A DNA stretch of 51,913 nt, from assembly GCA_964432595.1 (NCBI GenBank), contig CAYSOF010000035.1, forward strand, positions 1-51,913, written 5' to 3'. The stretch comes from DASYLJ01 sp964432595. GTDB lineage: Bacteria; Desulfobacterota; Binatia; DP-6. Position 1 is the stretch's first letter, and each line of letters starts with the position of its first letter. A model generated the notes under the pieces. The model was not told the DNA's origin. It worked only from the letters and a program-made list of their open reading frames with translations, and did no database searches. The translations under genes and the position numbers were made by a program. This document shows positions 27,069 through 36,344 of the stretch, piece after piece.

Positions 27069-27614
27069 TCACTTGTCCGGGTGGATGCGCGTGATCTTCG
27101 AACCCTGGACGCCGATGCCGCCCATCAGACCCTTCTGATCGAAGGCGAAGGCGTACACGCCCTTCTGCAAGGTCGTCGTCGAGAACGCCTTCTTGAAGCC
27201 CTGGTCGGCGACCACGAGCGACGGTCCCGTCCCGAGCTCCCAGCCGTCGCTCTTGTCGAGGTACGCGAGCGCTGCGTCGTCCATGAAGAAGAGCGCGTAG
27301 CCGAACCGCTCGACGCCGGCCTGGAACCCGTACGACGCCGCGAGCGTGCGGTAGTAGCCAACCGTCTTGCCGCCTTTGATGAGGGCACCGTCACCGCCCT
27401 GCGCGCCGACGAGAAAGCCCGCCTTCAAGATGCTCGGGAAGACGAGAACGGCCTTCGCCTTCGCGCCGAGGCTCTTGGCGACGGGTTCCGCGGCGTAGAG
27501 CTGCTGGAGCGCGGCACGCGCGTCGCGGCTGATCTCCGACGCGGTGGCGGCGTTGGACACCGACGCGACGGCGCTCAGGCCGAGCATCAATCCGATCGCG
27601 AACATGCGCTTCAT
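27069..27614 (-). CDS. SYLF/YSC84-domain secreted protein
   Basis: 181 aa. Signal peptide (ends about SNA-ATA, residue 22). The remainder matches the bacterial SYLF (Ysc84 actin/lipid-binding) domain: KAVLVFPSILKAGFLVGAQ, YYRTLAASYGFQAGVERFGYALFF, and LGTGPSLVVADQG. Eukaryotic SYLF domains bind phosphoinositides; the bacterial periplasmic role is unknown. First gene of the minus-strand SYLF-lipoprotein-(element)-DUF4239 group. Genes of this set are often found near DUF3300/DUF2950/sulfatase genes, as here. Confidence 0.88.
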   Translation of the reverse strand: MKRMFAIGLMLGLSAVASVSNAATASEISRDARAALQQLYAAEPVAKSLGAKAKAVLVFPSILKAGFLVGAQGGDGALIKGGKTVGYYRTLAASYGFQAGVERFGYALFFMDDAALAYLDKSDGWELGTGPSLVVADQGFKKAFSTTTLQKGVYAFAFDQKGLMGGIGVQGSKITRIHPDK

Positions 27615-28010
27615 GGGGACCTCCCGAGGTTGGGGTGAGGCAGTCTGTTACCCCGACTCACTGCTGGCGTTCCAGACCCCCGACCCATCCGTCGCGGCGG
27701 CCAGTTCGCGGGCCCAGCCGAGCGCTGCGGCCGGTCGCCAGATTCGGCGGCGTCTCGTGCGCGCGCGTACTCCCCCGAGGCCCGAGCTCGGCACGGTGCT
27801 CCCGACACAATCGGCGAGCACGACGGCTGGAAGATCGAGGTTGGTATCCGCTATCTGTTCGACCGATGACGCACCCGAGGACCCGGGACGGCTGAGCCCG
27901 ATCCGCGACCGCGACGACATGGACGACCGCCAGGAAGCCGCCGCGGGGCCGGGTGACGACACGCTCGATCCGCGAACCGGGGCGTCATCCCGATTCCGAG
28001 GACGGCGTGC
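27615..28010. other. 396-bp gene-poor stretch with possible gene remnants
   Basis: No convincing intact gene. It must contain the promoter of the SYLF gene (minus strand). On the plus strand it holds the apparent tail of an outer-membrane protein (27738-27869) and, after a stop, an open frame leading without a start codon into the 88-codon gene at 28011. Codon-position bias changes frame along the stretch, as expected for decayed sequence. Confidence 0.5.
27738..27869 (+). pseudogene. Possible C-terminal remnant of an outer-membrane beta-barrel protein
   Basis: The frame ending at TGA 27867-27869 encodes HDGWKIEVGIRYLFDR, an alternating hydrophobic strand typical of the last strand of a beta-barrel. 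The frame has no start codon with a ribosome binding site, and its upstream part is rich in Arg and Pro and not protein-like. It may be what is left of a porin gene. Low confidence. Confidence 0.3.
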
Positions 28011-28277
28011 ATGGTGAAGTTCGACCCGAAGCCGCGTCTCGACCTGACGAGCGACACCCGCAACTCCGGCGACGACGTCCGCGCGTCCGCCGCCATCGAC
28101 GTCACCGATCGCGACACGCCTATCGGATGGCTCGTCTACGGCGAACGCGTCGGCGGCATGGGCGACGGCACGAGCTTCGTGAACGAGGTGCTCCACGGCT
28201 ATCGCGAGGTGAAGAGCGGTGCATCGGGCGACGTCGTACGCTTCCAGGTCGGCGTCGTGTACTCGCCCTTCGATTGA
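28011..28277 (+). CDS. Hypothetical 88-aa protein, perhaps a C-terminal fragment
   Basis: 88 aa with strong third-position GC, so it is or recently was coding. It ends in FQVGVVYSPFD, an alternating strand like the end of a beta-barrel. The same frame is open upstream to 27956 and reads sensibly (RGVIPIPRTACM), suggesting that the true protein began earlier and lost its 5' part. There is no signal peptide at the ATG. It lies 9 bases before the porin gene. No family recognised. Confidence 0.4.
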   Translation: MVKFDPKPRLDLTSDTRNSGDDVRASAAIDVTDRDTPIGWLVYGERVGGMGDGTSFVNEVLHGYREVKSGASGDVVRFQVGVVYSPFD

Positions 28278-28286
28278 GGAAGGCGT

Positions 28287-29576
28287 GTGGGGCGAACGCT
28301 CGCAGTGGCGATCGCAGTGCTGGCGTGTGCCTGGGCGCCGGGCGGTGCCCAGACACGTGGTGGGGACGCTGCCGAGCAGCCGCCGCACCGACTCGTCCGA
28401 CAGTGGGACTGGGACGAGGGAATCCACTACCGCCTCGAGCTGCCGATCGACGTCGTGCCCGAGTACGGCCCCACCGGCCGGCCGCTCGACCGACGCCTCG
28501 CGCTCATCGGAACGATCGGCGCCCGCTTGCAGGTCGACGCGGCCGCCTACGGCGCGTCGCACGGGTTGCCGAGCGTCGACGGCGGCGCCGAGCTACGCCG
28601 GCTCCGATTCGGTACACGCGGGACGTTCTACCTCCTGAAGCACGTGAGCTACGCGATCGACATCGAGGTGAACGGCACGAGCTCCGTCGAGGTGGGCGAC
28701 GTGTACCTCTGGTGGCGCGACGTGCCGCTCGTTCGGCGCTTCAAGATCGGCAACTTCTCGCCGCCGCTGTCGCTCGCGTCCATCACGAGCAGCCGCGACA
28801 TCCCATTCATGGAGACCGCGCTCCCGGTCGAGGCGTTCGGGCCCGCGCGCTCGTCGGGCATCGAGATCGGCGGCCCAGAGCTCGACGAGCGGCTCACCTG
28901 GGCGCTCGCAATGGTCCGTACGATCTCGACCACCGATCAGGGCGACAAGTCCCGAGGGGGCGGACGCGCCGTCGCGCGCCTCACATGGCTTCCGCAGGAC
29001 GATCGCGACCGGAAGCGCCTCACGCATCTGGGGATCGGGGCGAGCGTGCTCTTCTCGGCCGAGGAGCTGAAGTATCAGACGCGGCCCGAAAGCCATCTCG
29101 CGCCGGCGTTGGTCGACACCGGCCGACTCCAGGCCGCGGATCGGTCGTCGGTGTGGGGCTTCGAGTACCTTCACCTCCGTGGCCCCTGGATGCTCATGAG
29201 CGAAGCGCTCGGCGCCACGGTCATGGGCGAGAGCACCGCGACGTTCTGGGGTCTGTACGGGCTCGCGATGTACACCGTGACCGGCGAGGCGCAGCCGTAC
29301 GACCGAGCGTCGGGCATCCTCGGACGATTCGTGCCGGCGCGGCCGTTCTCTTGGCGCGAGGGCGGCTGGGGCGCGGTGCGGACGGGCGCGCGCGTGTCGC
29401 ACATCGACCTCGGCCGCGTCGGCGGACACGAGACGAACCTCACCGCCAACCTCACCTGGGTGGTGAACCGCTACCTGCTGTTCAAGCTCGAGGGCGGCGC
29501 CGCGTTCGTCCGCGAGAGGCCGCAGGATGGCAACCTGCAGTTCGTCCAGACGCGGCTCCAGATCGACTTCTACTGA
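28287..29576 (+). CDS. OprO/OprP-type porin
   Basis: 429 aa. Signal peptide (AVAIAVLACAWAPGGAQ). The body shows Porin_O_P features: ELRRLRFGTRGTFYLLKHVSYAIDIE, KIGNFSPPLSLASITSSRDIPFME and a final strand VQTRLQIDFY ending in an aromatic residue. Such trimeric porins pass anions such as phosphate; specificity here is unknown. The start is GTG at 28287 with GAGGAAGG upstream. The sulfatase gene 110 bases downstream on the same strand suggests uptake of an anionic substrate or of released sulfate. Confidence 0.85.
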   Translation: MGRTLAVAIAVLACAWAPGGAQTRGGDAAEQPPHRLVRQWDWDEGIHYRLELPIDVVPEYGPTGRPLDRRLALIGTIGARLQVDAAAYGASHGLPSVDGGAELRRLRFGTRGTFYLLKHVSYAIDIEVNGTSSVEVGDVYLWWRDVPLVRRFKIGNFSPPLSLASITSSRDIPFMETALPVEAFGPARSSGIEIGGPELDERLTWALAMVRTISTTDQGDKSRGGGRAVARLTWLPQDDRDRKRLTHLGIGASVLFSAEELKYQTRPESHLAPALVDTGRLQAADRSSVWGFEYLHLRGPWMLMSEALGATVMGESTATFWGLYGLAMYTVTGEAQPYDRASGILGRFVPARPFSWREGGWGAVRTGARVSHIDLGRVGGHETNLTANLTWVVNRYLLFKLEGGAAFVRERPQDGNLQFVQTRLQIDFY

Positions 29577-29686
29577 GGGTGGTCGCCCCCCTTGGCGAAA
29601 TAAGTACATCAAGCTATGGGCCCGGGACGTCATACGGACGACGCCAGCGACCGGACGCGACACCGGGCGTCCGGAACGGAGGACCC

Positions 29687-31228
29687 ATGACGACGAAGCG
29701 CCTCTGGCAGCTCGCAACGGCCGCGCTCGGCCTCGCCGCGAGCACCGCCGTCGCCATTGCCGCCGACAAGCCCAACATCCTCGTGATCTGGGGCGACGAC
29801 ATCGGCGTGTGGAACATCAGCGCCAATAGCCGCGGCATGATGGGGTACCGGACGCCGAACATCGACCGGATCGCCGCGGAGGGACTCAGCTTCACCGACT
29901 ACTACGGCCAGCAGAGCTGCACCGCCGGCCGCGCCGCGTTCCTCGGCGGCAACGTCCCGGTCCGCACGGGCATGACCAAGGTCGGCCTCCCCGGTGCCAA
30001 GGAGGGATGGCAGAAGAGCGACGTGACGATCGCCACCGTGATGAAGGGCGCCGGCTACGCCACGGGCCAGTTCGGCAAGAACCACCAGGGCGATCGCGAC
30101 GAGCATCTACCCACGTCGAACGGCTTCGACGAGTTCCTCGGCAATCTCTACCACCTGAACGCCGAGGAGGAGCCCGAGAACCTCGACTACCCGAAGGATC
30201 CCGAGTTCCGGAAGAAGTTCGGGCCGCGCGGCGTCATCAAGTCGACCGCGGATGGCAAGATCGAGGACACCGGTCCGCTGACCCGCAAGCGCATGGAGAC
30301 CGTCGACAGCGAGACCCTCGCGGCCGCCAAGGACTTCATCCAGCGCCAGCACAAGGCCAACAAGCCCTTCTTCTGCTGGTGGAACGCCACGCGGATGCAC
30401 TTCCGCACGCACGTCAAGGAAGAGAACCGCGGCAAGTCGGGCCAGGACGAGTACAGCGACGGCATGGTCGAGCACGACGCCATGGTGGGCGAGCTGCTGA
30501 AGCTGGTCGACGACCTCGGCATCGCGAAGAACACGATCGTCTTCTACTCGACCGACAACGGCCCGCACTACAACACGTGGCCCGACGCTGGCACGACCAT
30601 CTTCCGCAGCGAGAAGAACTCGAACTGGGAAGGCGCCTATCGAGTTCCGGCCTTCGTGCGCTGGCCCGACCACTTCCCGGCGGGCACCACCCTCAACGGG
30701 ATCGTCTCGCACGAGGACTGGCTGCCGACCTTCGCCGCCGCCGCCGGCACGCCCGACATCGCCGACCAGCTTCGCAAGGGTGTGTCGATCAACGGGCGGA
30801 ACTACAAGAACTACATCGACGGGTACAACCAGCTCGACTACCTGACCGGCAAGGCCCCCGACTCGCCGCGCAAGGAGTTCATCTACGTCAACGACGACGG
30901 ACAGGTGGTCGCGCTCCGCTACGAGGACTGGAAGACCGTGTTCCTGGAGAACCGCGGCGTGGCCTTCGGCGTGTGGCGCGAGCCCTTCACCGAGCTGCGG
31001 GTGCCGCTCCTCTTCAACCTCCGGCGCGACCCGCTCGAGCGCGCACAGCACAACTCGAACACCTACAACGACTGGTTCCTGAGTCGTGCCTTCGTCCTCG
31101 TCCCTCTGCAGCAGCTCGCGGGCAAGTTCCTGCAGACGATGAAGGACTACCCGCCGAGCCAGACGCCGGGCTCGTTCAACCTCGAGAAGATCCAGAAGCA
31201 AATCGCGGCGGGCGCCTCGGGCGGTTGA
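29687..31228 (+). CDS. Type I sulfatase (arylsulfatase family), copy 1
   Basis: 513 aa. Signal peptide (AALGLAASTAVAIA). Sulfatase fold: metal-binding GDDIG near residue 37, nucleophile motif QQSCTAGRAAF with Cys78, GKNHQGD, and YSTDNGPH. The nucleophile motif is CxAxR rather than the CxPxR needed by the aerobic formylglycine-generating enzyme. The protein is closely similar over its full length to copy 2 at 42334, including NLYHLNAEEEPEN and GKIEDTGPL. One difference is FRSEKNSNWEG where copy 2 has the canonical FRGEKATNWEG. Predicted periplasmic sulfate-ester or phosphonate/phosphate-ester hydrolase; substrate unknown. ATG at 29687 has CGGAGGACCC upstream. Confidence 0.88.
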   Translation: MTTKRLWQLATAALGLAASTAVAIAADKPNILVIWGDDIGVWNISANSRGMMGYRTPNIDRIAAEGLSFTDYYGQQSCTAGRAAFLGGNVPVRTGMTKVGLPGAKEGWQKSDVTIATVMKGAGYATGQFGKNHQGDRDEHLPTSNGFDEFLGNLYHLNAEEEPENLDYPKDPEFRKKFGPRGVIKSTADGKIEDTGPLTRKRMETVDSETLAAAKDFIQRQHKANKPFFCWWNATRMHFRTHVKEENRGKSGQDEYSDGMVEHDAMVGELLKLVDDLGIAKNTIVFYSTDNGPHYNTWPDAGTTIFRSEKNSNWEGAYRVPAFVRWPDHFPAGTTLNGIVSHEDWLPTFAAAAGTPDIADQLRKGVSINGRNYKNYIDGYNQLDYLTGKAPDSPRKEFIYVNDDGQVVALRYEDWKTVFLENRGVAFGVWREPFTELRVPLLFNLRRDPLERAQHNSNTYNDWFLSRAFVLVPLQQLAGKFLQTMKDYPPSQTPGSFNLEKIQKQIAAGASGG

Positions 31229-31309
31229 TCCGCCGAACGCGGGGGTCGTGCCGGCGGCGCACGGCCCTCGCACTGCGCCTGGGTCTTGGTTGGAGTGACA
31301 GCTAGCGCG

Positions 31310-33508
31310 TCACGGTCGGCCTTCCAGCCGTTCGACCATCTGGCGAGCCGCGGGATCACCGGTGGCGGCGGCAAGGCGTTTCGCCCACCGCAGGGCCGCC
31401 GCGCGATCGCCGGCTTCCGTGCTGTACTGCGCCAGCGCCACGAGCACGTCGGCCGACCCCGGATGCGTCGACTCGGCGCGCTCGAGCACGCCGATCGCGC
31501 CGCGGACGTCGCCGCTGTCGTGCAGCGCGATCGCGTAGACGTAGGCGTGCCGGGCCGCGTCCGGCGCCAGCTCCGATGCGGCCTTCAGCGCGGCCAGCGC
31601 ATCGGCGCGCTTGCCCGACCGCACCAGCGAGAGGCCGAGCGCAGCCTGCGCGTCGGCGTCCTTCGGCGCCGCGGTCACCGCACGGCGCAGCGTCGCCTCG
31701 GCCGCCGTCTCGTCGCCGCCGCGCCGCTGCACGTCCGCGAGCTCGACGTACGGTGCGGCCCAGGTGGGGCGGCGCCGGATCGCCGTTTCGAGCGCCGCGC
31801 GTGCGGCGGCCGCGTCACCGAGCCGGCCTTCGAGCATGCCGAGGTTGAACCACGACTCGACGCGATCGGCGTTGTACCCCTGCGCCTGGCGATACTCGGC
31901 CGCGACGCGCTGCAGATCGGCGATCGCCGCCGCTTCGGGGACGTCCAGCAGGGAGCCGAGGGCCTCGAAGCGCACCGTCCGCATCGGGTCGCGCAGCAGC
32001 GGGGCCGCGAGGCGCCGGCGATCGTCCGGCGGCAGCACCGCCGCGGTGTCGGCCGCCGCGCGCCGCACGAGCGGGTCGCCGTCGGCCACGGCCCGCTCGA
32101 GCGTACCGGCCAGCGACCGGTCGGGCACGCCGGCGAGGAGCGCGACGGCCGTGGCACGCGCGATGCCCGGCACGGCGCGATCACCCGCGACCCGATGCAG
32201 CAGCTCGGCGGCGCCGAGCGCCCGCGTGCGACCCGCGTGGATTCCCTGGGCCCAGTGCCACGGCGGCGGGCGATCCGGTCCGCGCCACGCGGCGACGGCT
32301 TCCTCCGCCCACGTCGCGGAGCGGTCGCGGTGGCAATCGGCGCACGCGTTCGGGGTGCCGATCGTCACGGTCAGGTCCGGGCGCGGCACGCGGAACGAAT
32401 GGTCGCGCCGCCCGTCGACCATCATGTACGTCCGCTCGCGCATGTGGCACGAGACGCAGGTCGCGCCCGGCTCGTGATGGTGGTGGGCCGGGACGTCGAA
32501 CGTCTCGGGGCGGTGGCAGGTGCTGCAGAGCGCGTTGCCCTCCGCCCGCAGGCCGCCGGAGTGCGGCTCGTGGCAATCCGAGCACGACACGCCCGCGGCG
32601 TGCATCCGGCTCTGCACGAACGAGCCGTACTCGTACACCTCGCCCTCGATCTGCCCGTCGGCGTGATAGAGGCCGGCGTCGAGGAGTGCCACGCGATGCG
32701 TCTGCGCCAGCGGCTGGCCGGGCGGGTCGTCGGCCCACACCTGCGCGCCGCGCGCGTGGCAGCGGCCGCAGGTCTCGAGCTCGACGCCGGAGCGCGGCGC
32801 GGTGCGGTGCGCGATCGCGGCGTCGGGCGCGCGGGTCCACGCGCCGGGGGCGCGCAGCGTGACGGGCATCGCGTGCTTCGGGTCGCTCACATGCGCCGAC
32901 CCCGGCCCGTGGCACGCCTCGCACGCGACGTTCACCTCCGTCCACGTGGTGTCGAAGCGGTCGCCGTCGACGCGGTAGCCCTTCACGAGGTTCGTCGAAT
33001 GGCACTCGGCGCACATGAAGTTCCAGTTCTGTTGCGCGCCGGTCCAGTGCAGCTCGTCACGGTGGTCGATACGCTCGGCGGGATAGAGGTCGAGCCAGCG
33101 CTTCGCCTGCGTGTCCCACGCGATCGGGAGCGCCTGGAGGCGTCCGCCCGGCAGCGCCAGCAGGTACTGCTGCAGCGGTTCCCAGCCGTAGGTCCACGCG
33201 ACGGGGTAGTCGTGCAGCGCGCCGTCGGGGCCGTCGGTGCGCACGATCCACGTGCCGTCCTTCGTCGAGAACGTCGTCGTCACGCCGTCCTTCGTGAAGC
33301 CGGCGCCGTCGAAGCGCCCGCGCACGCTGTCGGCACTCGGTGCCGACATGGCGCGCGCGTGGTGCGACGTCGACCACGCCGTCGTCTCCGTCGCGTGGCA
33401 GGGCGCGCACTTCGCGGAGCCGACGAAGGTTGCCGCCGGCGCCGTGGCCGCCAGCGCGAGGATCGATCCGATGACGGCCCCGAGCACGCGCCGGCGACAT
33501 TCGTTCAT
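31310..33508 (-). CDS. Octahaem c-type cytochrome with HEAT-like and TPR domains
   Basis: 732 aa. Signal peptide (GAVIGSILALAATAPAA). Eight CXXCH haem motifs: CAPCH, CAECH, CEACH, CGRCH, CSDCH, CSTCH, CVSCH and CADCH, all in residues 30-375. The C-terminal half has HEAT-like alpha repeats (about 400-520) and then several tetratricopeptide repeats (about 530-720). The periplasmic multihaem part should move electrons or reduce a small substrate; the repeats should bind partners. Related multihaem/TPR proteins are common in Planctomycetes and deltaproteobacteria and mostly uncharacterised. It is the last gene of the 12-gene operon, its ATG overlapping the BatD stop. Confidence 0.88.
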   Translation of the reverse strand: MNECRRRVLGAVIGSILALAATAPAATFVGSAKCAPCHATETTAWSTSHHARAMSAPSADSVRGRFDGAGFTKDGVTTTFSTKDGTWIVRTDGPDGALHDYPVAWTYGWEPLQQYLLALPGGRLQALPIAWDTQAKRWLDLYPAERIDHRDELHWTGAQQNWNFMCAECHSTNLVKGYRVDGDRFDTTWTEVNVACEACHGPGSAHVSDPKHAMPVTLRAPGAWTRAPDAAIAHRTAPRSGVELETCGRCHARGAQVWADDPPGQPLAQTHRVALLDAGLYHADGQIEGEVYEYGSFVQSRMHAAGVSCSDCHEPHSGGLRAEGNALCSTCHRPETFDVPAHHHHEPGATCVSCHMRERTYMMVDGRRDHSFRVPRPDLTVTIGTPNACADCHRDRSATWAEEAVAAWRGPDRPPPWHWAQGIHAGRTRALGAAELLHRVAGDRAVPGIARATAVALLAGVPDRSLAGTLERAVADGDPLVRRAAADTAAVLPPDDRRRLAAPLLRDPMRTVRFEALGSLLDVPEAAAIADLQRVAAEYRQAQGYNADRVESWFNLGMLEGRLGDAAAARAALETAIRRRPTWAAPYVELADVQRRGGDETAAEATLRRAVTAAPKDADAQAALGLSLVRSGKRADALAALKAASELAPDAARHAYVYAIALHDSGDVRGAIGVLERAESTHPGSADVLVALAQYSTEAGDRAAALRWAKRLAAATGDPAARQMVERLEGRP

Positions 33509-34797
33509 CGCGACGACGGATTCAATGCCGGCAGCGCGGACGGCCGCGGCGCGATGCGCTCGACCTCGCCCGCCCGGCGCAGGGCCGCAGCGAGGGCACG
33601 GCCGTCCCAGGCGTCGGTCGCCGTTCCCGGCCCGAAAAGTCGGCGCTCGAGCGTCGCGACGGCATCGCGCAACGCCGGATCGGCGGCAGCGGCCACGGTC
33701 GGCGATACGGCCCCCGTGCGGTGCGCCCATGCGGCGAGCATCCGATACGCCTCCAGCGGATCGGTGCCGGCGCACGCGCGCTCGGCGCGCGCGCGGTGGG
33801 CCGCGAGGGAGTCGAACTGCGCGCGTCGCCGCGCCTCGCGCCAGGCGCGGATCGGTGCGGCCCAGCGGCGCCAGGCCCGCACGCCCAGCAGCGCGAGCGC
33901 CACCGCGGCGCCCGCGGCCGCCCAGACGCGCCAGTCGACGGGCGCCCGCGGCTGGCCCACCCGTTCCTCGCCGGCCGTCGGCGCCGCGGGCGCGATCGCC
34001 GGCCCGGCGCCGCCGCGCGCGACGGTCACGGAGACGGCCGGCGTGCTCGACGTGCGCCGCTCGCCCGTCGCCGGATCGACCCAGTCCAGCTCGACGGGCG
34101 GCAACGCGAAGGTGCCGGGCGCGTCGAAGCGATACGTCACACGGTCGACGCGACGCCCACCGTCGGCCCCATCCGTCAGCACGGGGTCGCGCGGATAGAC
34201 GCGCACGCCCGCCGGCGCCGGGAAGACGGGCGGCGGGATCATCATCGCCTGCGTCTGCGGCGCGAATGCCTCGACCGTGCGCGTGAGCGTCCCGCCCGTG
34301 ACGATCGTCGCCGGGTCGCCGTCGAGGGTCTGCGTGACGGTCATCTCGGCGACCGGCGCCGCGGCGGCGTCGGGCGACGCGCCCGCAGGGAGCGTGGCCG
34401 TGATGGTCTCGGGCGGCAGGGTCACCGAGGCGGACACTTCCGGCTGCCCCGGCTCGGCGGCGTATCCGAACGCGATCGCCGCCGGCGGCAGCTTCAGCTC
34501 GCCTGCCTGCTGCGGCGTGATCGCGTACGTCCGCATGATGCCGGCGAACTGCACGCCGCCGACGGTCTCCGTCGAGTTGACGGCGCGCTCGTCGAGCAGC
34601 GTGACCGCCGCGCCGGGCACGTCGAAGACCGGAAACTGCGGCGGCGACAGGAAGAAGTTCGGGACCAGCACCTGGACGTCGACGCGGATCTGCTGGCCGA
34701 CGAAGTACGGCGGCGTGCCCTCGACCTGCACCCGCACGAGCGGCGCGGGCGCAGCACCGACGACCGCGAGCAGCAGCACGGCGGCGACGCGCGTCAC
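33505..34797 (-). CDS. BatD-like membrane protein
   Basis: 430 aa. N-terminal signal (AAVLLLAVVGAAPA), a series of beta domains beginning VEGTPPYFVGQQIRVDVQVLV, one transmembrane helix near 295-315 (VWAAAGAAVALALLGV) and a basic cytoplasmic helical tail. This is the Bat/BatD (oxygen tolerance) architecture. Starts with GTG at 34797 overlapping the preceding stop (GTGA). In Bacteroides and Leptospira, Bat proteins are linked to oxidative or envelope stress but their mechanism is open. Confidence 0.82.
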   Translation of the reverse strand: MTRVAAVLLLAVVGAAPAPLVRVQVEGTPPYFVGQQIRVDVQVLVPNFFLSPPQFPVFDVPGAAVTLLDERAVNSTETVGGVQFAGIMRTYAITPQQAGELKLPPAAIAFGYAAEPGQPEVSASVTLPPETITATLPAGASPDAAAAPVAEMTVTQTLDGDPATIVTGGTLTRTVEAFAPQTQAMMIPPPVFPAPAGVRVYPRDPVLTDGADGGRRVDRVTYRFDAPGTFALPPVELDWVDPATGERRTSSTPAVSVTVARGGAGPAIAPAAPTAGEERVGQPRAPVDWRVWAAAGAAVALALLGVRAWRRWAAPIRAWREARRRAQFDSLAAHRARAERACAGTDPLEAYRMLAAWAHRTGAVSPTVAAAADPALRDAVATLERRLFGPGTATDAWDGRALAAALRRAGEVERIAPRPSALPALNPSSR

Positions 34798-36344
34798 TTC
34801 GCCCCCTGCGCCTGGATCGCGAACTTCCGCTGCAGGAGCTGTGCCGGCGTGGTCTGGAGGGCGCGCATCCACATCTCCGCCGTCTGCGTCCCCAGCTCCA
34901 CGCGGCCGGCCTTCCCCTTCTTGCCCTTCTCGTCGAACTTCACGTCGTCGGGCTTCATGTCCGGCGCTTCTTCCTGCTGCTCGTCCTTCTTTTCCGGCGG
35001 AATCAGTGTCCGCACCAGCTCGCGGTTCGCGGTCGCCTCCCGAAAGTCTGGCCGGCGCTTCAGCGCCTCGTCGTAGCTCGCCACCGCCTCGGCGAACTTG
35101 CCGAGCCGGGCCAGGGCGTTGCCCTGGTCGTAGAAGCTCTCCGCCGTGTCGACGCGCGCGAACGCCTGGATCGCGTCTTCGTAGCGGCCGGCCCGGTAGA
35201 GTGCCGTGCCGCGCCACATCGGATCCACGAAGCGCTCCGCCGCGAGCGCGTAGTCGCCGCGCTGGAACGCCAGGCGTCCCTGCTGGTCCGGCGTGAGCCA
35301 CGGGTCGAGCAGGTCGGCGGCCTGGGCGGGCGCGCCGAGCCCCAGCGCCAGCAGCAGGACGCTCGCCCAACGGATCGTCCACCCGCGGCGGAACCACAGC
35401 AGGGTGAGCACGGCGAGCGGCAACGTCAGGTACCAGCCGACGTCACGCCACCGCGCGCCGGCGTCGGACTGCTGCTGACGGAGGTGGGTCTGCGCGCGGC
35501 GGGCGATCCACTCGACGTCGGCATCGTCGGTCGTCACGGTCGCGACCTCGACGCCGGCCTCGCGGCCGAGCCGGCGGAGCGCGTCGACGTCGAGCTTCGC
35601 GAAGACGCGGCCGCCCGCGGCGTCGGTGAGGAACTGGTCGCCGCCGACCTGCACCGGCCCGCCTTCCGGCGTGCCGATGCCGAGGACCATGATCGCGTGC
35701 TTCCCACCGTGATTCCGGAACGCCTCGGCGGCCGCGGGCTCCACGCCGTCGGTCAGGAAGAGGATCGTGCCTGGCACCATCTCGTCGGCCAGCGCCGCAT
35801 CGACGGCCGCGAGCGCCTTCGCGGTGTCCTTGCCCGCGACCGGCATCAGCGTCGTCGCCAGCGCGTCGACGTAGGTGCGGATCAGCCCGGCGTCGTCGGT
35901 GAGCGGCAGCACCAGGTGCGACGAGCCGGCGTACGCGAAGATCGCGGTGCGGGCGCCGGCACGCAGACCGAGCAGGTCGTGCACCTTCAGCTTCGCACGC
36001 TCGAGCCGCGTCGGGTCGACGTCGATGGCATCCATCGTCGCCGACAGGTCGAGCGCGATCGCCAGCGGCGCCTGGTCCTCGACGAAGGGCGGCCGCTCCC
36101 GCTCCCACGTCGGCCCCGCGGCGGCGAGCCCGCCGAGCGCGATGGCGGCGACGATGAGGTGCACCGGCCGGAGCCTGCTGCCGGTGCCGCGGTCGACGAG
36201 CAGGTGGTCGAGGAGGTGTTCGGCGATCGTGCCACGCCAGCGGTCGCGCGGGTCCTCGCGGCGTGTGACCACCAGGAGCAGCACCGCTGCGGCGGGCAGC
36301 GCCAGGAGCCAGAGCGGGCGCAGGAAGTGGAAATCGCCGATCAC
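34794..36344 (-). CDS. BatB/BatC fusion: VWA domain plus TPR
   Basis: 516 aa. Two N-terminal helices, a von Willebrand A domain with metal site DLSATMDAID (DxSxT in place of DxSxS) and LTDGVEP, then helices near 320-365, and TPR repeats (GDYALAAERF, FYDQGNALARLGKFAEAVAS). The tail is Lys/Glu-rich (EKKDEQQEEAPDM). Elsewhere BatB and BatC are separate genes; here they are one protein that both binds metal and scaffolds. GTG start at 36344 overlaps the BatA stop. Confidence 0.85.
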   Translation of the reverse strand: MIGDFHFLRPLWLLALPAAAVLLLVVTRREDPRDRWRGTIAEHLLDHLLVDRGTGSRLRPVHLIVAAIALGGLAAAGPTWERERPPFVEDQAPLAIALDLSATMDAIDVDPTRLERAKLKVHDLLGLRAGARTAIFAYAGSSHLVLPLTDDAGLIRTYVDALATTLMPVAGKDTAKALAAVDAALADEMVPGTILFLTDGVEPAAAEAFRNHGGKHAIMVLGIGTPEGGPVQVGGDQFLTDAAGGRVFAKLDVDALRRLGREAGVEVATVTTDDADVEWIARRAQTHLRQQQSDAGARWRDVGWYLTLPLAVLTLLWFRRGWTIRWASVLLLALGLGAPAQAADLLDPWLTPDQQGRLAFQRGDYALAAERFVDPMWRGTALYRAGRYEDAIQAFARVDTAESFYDQGNALARLGKFAEAVASYDEALKRRPDFREATANRELVRTLIPPEKKDEQQEEAPDMKPDDVKFDEKGKKGKAGRVELGTQTAEMWMRALQTTPAQLLQRKFAIQAQGAK

